Origin: Chloroflexota bacterium | Lineage (GTDB): Bacteria > Chloroflexota > Dormibacteria > CF-121 | NCBI GenBank assembly: GCA_005881235.1 | Contig: VBEQ01000202.1 | Coordinates: 1-26,152, forward strand | Direction of reading: 5' to 3' | Length of the DNA: 26,152 nucleotides | Shown: positions 23,865 to 26,152 of the stretch, in pieces | Numbering within the stretch: position 1 is the first letter of the stretch | Layout of the letters: every line of letters begins with the position of its first letter | The notes under the pieces: model-generated | Database searches by the model: none | What the model was told of the DNA's origin: nothing | Seen by the model: only the letters and a program-made list of their open reading frames with translations | Translations under genes and position numbers: made by a program

Positions 23865-23870
23865 AGTATT
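23865..23870 (-). promoter_or_regulatory. Possible -10 box AATACT ahead of the M50-selA-selB run
   Basis: The minus strand reads AATACT, 10 bases, then the GTG start at 23854. Together with the terminator just upstream, this suggests a separate transcription start for the eight-gene run, with a leader of only a few bases. No clear -35 box is seen. Confidence 0.3.
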
Positions 23871-23875
23871 CACCA

Positions 23876-23906
23876 AAATCAAAAGGGCCCGGACACCTCC
23901 GGACCC
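23876..23906 (-). terminator. Intrinsic terminator after the bactofilin gene
   Basis: On the minus strand GGGTCCGG (23906-23899) pairs with CCGGGCCC (23892-23885) through an 8-bp stem with one G-U pair and a 6-base loop. TTTTGATTTT follows directly. It lies about 25 bases after the bactofilin stop and separates it from the M50-sel operon. It is the clearest terminator in the window. Confidence 0.8.
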
Positions 23907-23931
23907 TGATGAACGAATGAAACCCGACGGG

Positions 23932-24345
23932 TCAGGCGGCGGCGCCGGCCTCCATGCGGACTCCGACCGAAACGGTGGAGGCTGCCGATTCCTCGGCATG
24001 TACGGCGCTCTTGCCGCGAAGGATGCCGCCTTCGTCGATGATCAGCGAACCGACGACGATGTCGCCGAAGACTTTGCCGGTGGCCAGGATCTCGAGGCGG
24101 CCCGTGGTGTTCACGTTGCCCTGGATCATCCCGCCGACCACGACATTGCGGCCGCTGACGTTGCCCTTGACCCGGCCGTGCTCACCGACCGACAGGTCAC
24201 CTTCGGTTGTCAAATCGCCGTTCATTTCGCCGTCGAACCGGATGTTGGACGTGGACTGCAGCCGGCCCTCGAGCTTGATCTGGTTGCTCAGCACCGTCTC
24301 AGCAACGATGGGAGCAGCTTCGCGCGGGGATCTCTTGTCGAACAC
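23932..24345 (-). CDS. Bactofilin
   Basis: A 137-residue bactofilin, a cytoskeletal protein that polymerises without nucleotide and helps place cell-wall or surface machinery. The core (about 18-115) is a run of short beta repeats typical of the right-handed beta-helix: NIRFDGEMNGDLTTEGDL, GRVKGNVSGRNVVVGG, MIQGNVNTTGRLEI, GKVFGDIVVGSLIIDEGG. Flanking tails are short and unstructured, as usual. The start is the GTG at 24345 with a strong AGGAGG 6 bases upstream, one of the few good Shine-Dalgarno sequences here. An intrinsic terminator follows. It lies downstream of the small proline-rich membrane protein in the same direction. Confidence 0.93.
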   Translation of the reverse strand: MFDKRSPREAAPIVAETVLSNQIKLEGRLQSTSNIRFDGEMNGDLTTEGDLSVGEHGRVKGNVSGRNVVVGGMIQGNVNTTGRLEILATGKVFGDIVVGSLIIDEGGILRGKSAVHAEESAASTVSVGVRMEAGAAA

Positions 24346-24422
24346 GGGAACCTCCTGGCAAGTTGTTAGCGTCTTGTGCCAGAACGGTTACGCGATCGCC
24401 TTTCTTGCTGCCCTCGAAAAGG

Positions 24423-24785
24423 TCACGCCTGGAGCAAACTGCGCAGGACGATCGAGCCAGCGATCAGGAGCACGAACATCAAGCTGGCCGTGATCGCGAT
24501 CCGCCGCAGGTCGGAGCGGAAATAAGGCACTCGCTCCAAGGGGATGGCGGCGTCCTCCGCGGGCAGTGGGCCGGCCTGTTGCCGGCCGCGCGGATTGCGG
24601 GGAAGTGGCCTGGGAAGGGGCGCCGGCCCGGCCGCGGCGCTCGGTGAAGCCTGGGCGGGCTGTCCGGGCTGGTTGGGTTGTAAGGGGGCAGCCGGTGGCA
24701 TCCCGGCCGGCCGGGTGGCACGACCCGCACCGGACGATCCGCGCTGGGGCTTCCTGAGCTGCGAGCGTCTGTTCTTACGGGACAT
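24423..24785 (-). CDS. Small proline-rich protein with one C-terminal membrane helix
   Basis: A 120-residue protein of unknown function. It starts with a very basic segment (SRKNRRSQLRKPQRG), continues with a long Pro/Ala/Gln-rich, probably disordered region (about 15-75), then an ERVPYFRSDLRRI segment and one hydrophobic helix near the C terminus (ITASLMFVLLIAGSIVL). This is a tail-anchored layout with the N terminus in the cytosol. The open frame extends to 24962, but that part crosses the hairpins and plus-strand promoter of the intergenic region and has no protein-like character, so I chose the ATG at 24785. It ends 77 bases before the bactofilin start. Confidence 0.6.
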   Translation of the reverse strand: MSRKNRRSQLRKPQRGSSGAGRATRPAGMPPAAPLQPNQPGQPAQASPSAAAGPAPLPRPLPRNPRGRQQAGPLPAEDAAIPLERVPYFRSDLRRIAITASLMFVLLIAGSIVLRSLLQA

Positions 24786-24831
24786 ATGCTGGGTGCGCGC
24801 AGTGGAGTTTAGCGCGAACGTGGAAAAGCGC

Positions 24832-24860
24832 TTGACACGTCCAACGGGCTGTGGTACAAA
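24832..24860 (+). promoter_or_regulatory. Near-consensus plus-strand promoter (TTGACA-17-TACAAA, extended -10)
   Basis: A perfect TTGACA (24832-24837), a 17-base spacer and TACAAA (24855-24860) preceded by TGG, an extended -10 element. This is the best housekeeping-sigma promoter in the window. No plus-strand gene follows: it points towards the 3' end of lipM, which is on the other strand. The predicted start is about 24867. Confidence 0.65.
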
Positions 24861-24866
24861 CTGGCC

Positions 24867-24978
24867 CGGGTACAACATATAGCGGGTACCCGAAGCCGCG
24901 AGCCAACAAGGGCCAGATCCCTGCAGCCGTCCTGCCATCGCCGCTGCAATGCCCCTCCTCATCTGGTCCTTGTTGAGT
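24867..24978 (+). ncRNA. Candidate structured small RNA
   Basis: Downstream of the plus-strand promoter, the predicted transcript folds into two hairpins. Hairpin 1 pairs CGGGTAC (24867-24873) with GTACCCG (24886-24892), 7 bp, beginning at the predicted 5' end. Hairpin 2 has a 15-bp closing stem (24904-24918 with 24961-24975, one G-U), an asymmetric internal loop, an inner 6-bp stem TGCAGC/GCTGCA (24922-24927 with 24943-24948) and a 15-base loop. The internal loop exposes CCCCTCCTC (24952-24960), complementary to Shine-Dalgarno sequences. The stem is followed by GAGTTTCT, a weak U-tract. It resembles none of tRNA, SRP RNA, tmRNA or 6S RNA. The same DNA on the minus strand could act as a 3' hairpin for lipM. 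Confidence 0.42.
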
Positions 24979-24980
24979 TT

Positions 24981-25814
24981 CTAGGCGATGGCCGACACCA
25001 GGCGCTCCGTCCAGCTGGCTGACTGATACTTCGCGCGGGCGAGGGCCCACGCCGCCTCCTCCTCGTCGGGCCGAAGCGAGTCCCCGGCCAGCCCCACGCC
25101 AAACCCCGCAGCGAAGGCGGCGCCGATCGCGGAGGCGATGCGGCCCGGATCGGTCACGCCCCGCTCGGCGAGGCCCGCCACCGCCTCCTCGAGGCCCCGC
25201 GAGCTCACCCCAGCGGGCCGCTGCAGGCACGCCAGCAGCTTGTCGATGCGAGGCTCGATCAGGATGCTGCCGTGCTGGAGGAGGCCGCCGCCCCGCCGCA
25301 TCTGGGCGCTGCCGACGAGCTTGCGCCCCTGGAGCAGGATCTCGTGGGCGGAGGGGCGATCGAAGCAGACCGGGCCGTGCGCGGCGGAGCTACCCGCCGA
25401 CTCGGGGGCAAGTGTGGCCGGGACACCCAGCCGGCGCAGCCCTTCCTGCAAGGCAAGGCTGAGTCGGTAGTAGGACGGCAGAACCCCGCCGTCGTGCCCG
25501 AGCACCGACGCGGGCAGCGCGACACTGTAGGTGAGCTCGCGATCGTGCAGAATAGCGCGTCCGCCGGTGGGCCGTCTGACCACCTCGACACCCAGGGCCC
25601 GGCAGCCGTCAAGGTCGACAACATCGAACGGCTGGAAATAGCCGAGCGAGAGGCAGGCTGGCGTCCACTCATAGAAGCGAAGCGTGGGCGGCGCGGTGCC
25701 GGCGGCCACACCGTCGAGGAGCACCTCGTCGACCGCCATGTTCCAGGCACCGCTCGACGGTTTATCGAGCAGCAGCCGCCAGCCGTCAGACGTTGAAGCG
25801 GAAGAGCGAGACAT
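24981..25814 (-). CDS. lipM: Octanoyltransferase LipM-like (lipoate-protein ligase A family)
   Basis: A 277-residue protein of the biotin/lipoate A/B ligase fold. LipM transfers octanoyl from acyl carrier protein to GcvH or an E2 domain, the first step of lipoic acid synthesis. Motifs are RRPTGGRAILHDRELTYS (80-97), then VCFDRPSAHEILLQGRK (149-165) with Cys150, matching the catalytic Cys150 of Bacillus LipM, and the lysine K165 in GRKLVGSAQMRRGGG. The cysteine in a CFDxPSxxE context favours LipM over the ATP-dependent ligase LplA. The ATG at 25814 overlaps the end of ychF by 29 bases in another frame, so the two are co-transcribed. The stop lies 5 bases from the hairpin of the candidate RNA. 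Confidence 0.85.
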   Translation of the reverse strand: MSRSSASTSDGWRLLLDKPSSGAWNMAVDEVLLDGVAAGTAPPTLRFYEWTPACLSLGYFQPFDVVDLDGCRALGVEVVRRPTGGRAILHDRELTYSVALPASVLGHDGGVLPSYYRLSLALQEGLRRLGVPATLAPESAGSSAAHGPVCFDRPSAHEILLQGRKLVGSAQMRRGGGLLQHGSILIEPRIDKLLACLQRPAGVSSRGLEEAVAGLAERGVTDPGRIASAIGAAFAAGFGVGLAGDSLRPDEEEAAWALARAKYQSASWTERLVSAIA

Positions 25815-26152
25815 CGCCGTCCTTCATGACATAGTCGCGGCCTTCGAGCCGCACCTTCCCGCGTTCGCGAGCGGCGGCGTAGGATCCCGCCGCCACCAGG
25901 TCATCGTAGGCAACGATCTCCGCCTTGATGAAGCCACGCTCGATGTCGCTGTGGATGACGCCCGCGGCTTCCGGTGCCCGGGACCCCTGGCGAACCGTCC
26001 AGGCCCGCACCTCAGGATCGCCTGCGGTGAGGAACGTCACGAGATTCAGTAGTCGATAGGCGGCGTGGATGAAGGTCGGGAGCGCGGCCTCCTTCAGGCC
26101 CGCGTCCTCGAGGAACACCGTGGCCTCCTCGTCCGGCAGTTCACGGATCTCC
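25786..26152 (-). CDS. ychF: YchF/OLA1 GTPase, C-terminal part (runs off the window)
   Basis: The last 121 or so codons of ychF; the frame is open to base 26152. The visible part is the end of the helical region (ELPDEEATVFLEDAGLKEAAL) and the TGS domain: LLNLVTFLTAGDPEVRAWTV, then GSRAPEAAGVIHSDIERGF, IKAEIVAYDDLV and the terminal GRDYVMKDGDVSLFRFNV, the near-invariant YchF ending. YchF is a ribosome-associated, ATP-preferring Obg-family NTPase linked to stress responses and leaderless-mRNA translation in some bacteria. The GTPase domain is outside the window. lipM starts inside its last codons. Confidence 0.95.
   Translation of the reverse strand, partial: EIRELPDEEATVFLEDAGLKEAALPTFIHAAYRLLNLVTFLTAGDPEVRAWTVRQGSRAPEAAGVIHSDIERGFIKAEIVAYDDLVAAGSYAAARERGKVRLEGRDYVMKDGDVSLFRFNV

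Noticed and set aside
24871..24882. TACAACATATAG as a second -10 element
   Set aside because: No -35 box at a suitable distance, and it lies in the first hairpin of the candidate RNA. The TTGACA/TACAAA pair upstream is much better.
24786..24962. N-terminal extension of the small proline-rich protein to 24962
   Set aside because: The extension crosses both hairpins and the plus-strand promoter and has no protein-like features. The basic MSRKNRR start at 24785 is more plausible, although a GAGGAGGGG in the hairpin could mimic a ribosome binding site.
24900..24980. tRNA-Sec, SRP RNA, tmRNA or 6S RNA at the hairpin region
   Set aside because: There is no T-loop or CCA-type acceptor, no SRP GGAAG tetraloop pattern, no tmRNA tag frame, and the internal loop is far more asymmetric than in 6S RNA.

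Overview
This is a GC-rich, densely coding chromosomal segment from a bacterium. No stretch longer than about 200 bases lacks a gene, and I see no IS element, prophage, CRISPR array or tRNA gene. Several signs point to a GC-rich monoderm-like lineage near Chloroflexota / Candidatus Dormibacterota, with Actinobacteria as the next best guess: the order rplI-dnaB-purA, a LipM-type octanoyltransferase, a YvcK protein with an N-terminal membrane segment, an LppX/LprG-type lipoprotein beside a 14-helix MFS transporter, a bactofilin, and start codons placed directly after TANNNT -10 boxes. That placement is an inference, not a measurement.

Layout. 1-1416 (minus): ilvE followed by the 5' part of a glycerate kinase gene. 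1514-2824 (plus): yvcK. 2799-3755 (minus): a PAP2/AUR1-like membrane enzyme. 3863-6041 (plus): an OmpR-type response regulator and its sensor kinase. 6038-7943 (minus): a RidA-family gene and a membrane-anchored BNR-repeat propeller. 8068-9426 (plus): an orphan RnfD/NqrB-like membrane protein with a fused C-terminal two-helix module. 9385-14212 (minus): the operon DUF1232/YkvA - rplI - dnaB - purA, in which dnaB carries a 429-residue intein with a LAGLIDADG endonuclease. 14296-23854 (minus): a tightly packed eight-gene run, in transcription order M50 protease - selA - selB - LprG-like lipoprotein - MFS transporter - ROK kinase - CCA-adding enzyme - Na+/H+ antiporter. 23932-24785 (minus): a bactofilin and a small proline-rich single-span membrane protein. 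24786-24980: an intergenic stretch with a near-consensus plus-strand promoter and two strong hairpins, read as a candidate small RNA. 24981-26152 (minus): lipM and the 3' end of ychF.

How the genes fit together. SelA and SelB make and deliver selenocysteine; selC, selD and any selenoprotein gene lie outside the window. The lipoprotein-MFS pair resembles the mycobacterial lprG-rv1410c (P55) lipid-export pair and sits inside the sel operon by overlapping reading frames. The replication/translation/purine operon keeps the rplI-dnaB-purA order known from Bacillus. Three convergent gene pairs overlap at their 3' ends, leaving no room for intergenic terminators.

The most interesting items are the candidate structured RNA at about 24867-24978, the repeated -10-box/start-codon arrangement that suggests leaderless mRNAs, the dnaB intein, the LprG/P55-like pair inside the sel operon, and the orphan RnfD-like fusion.
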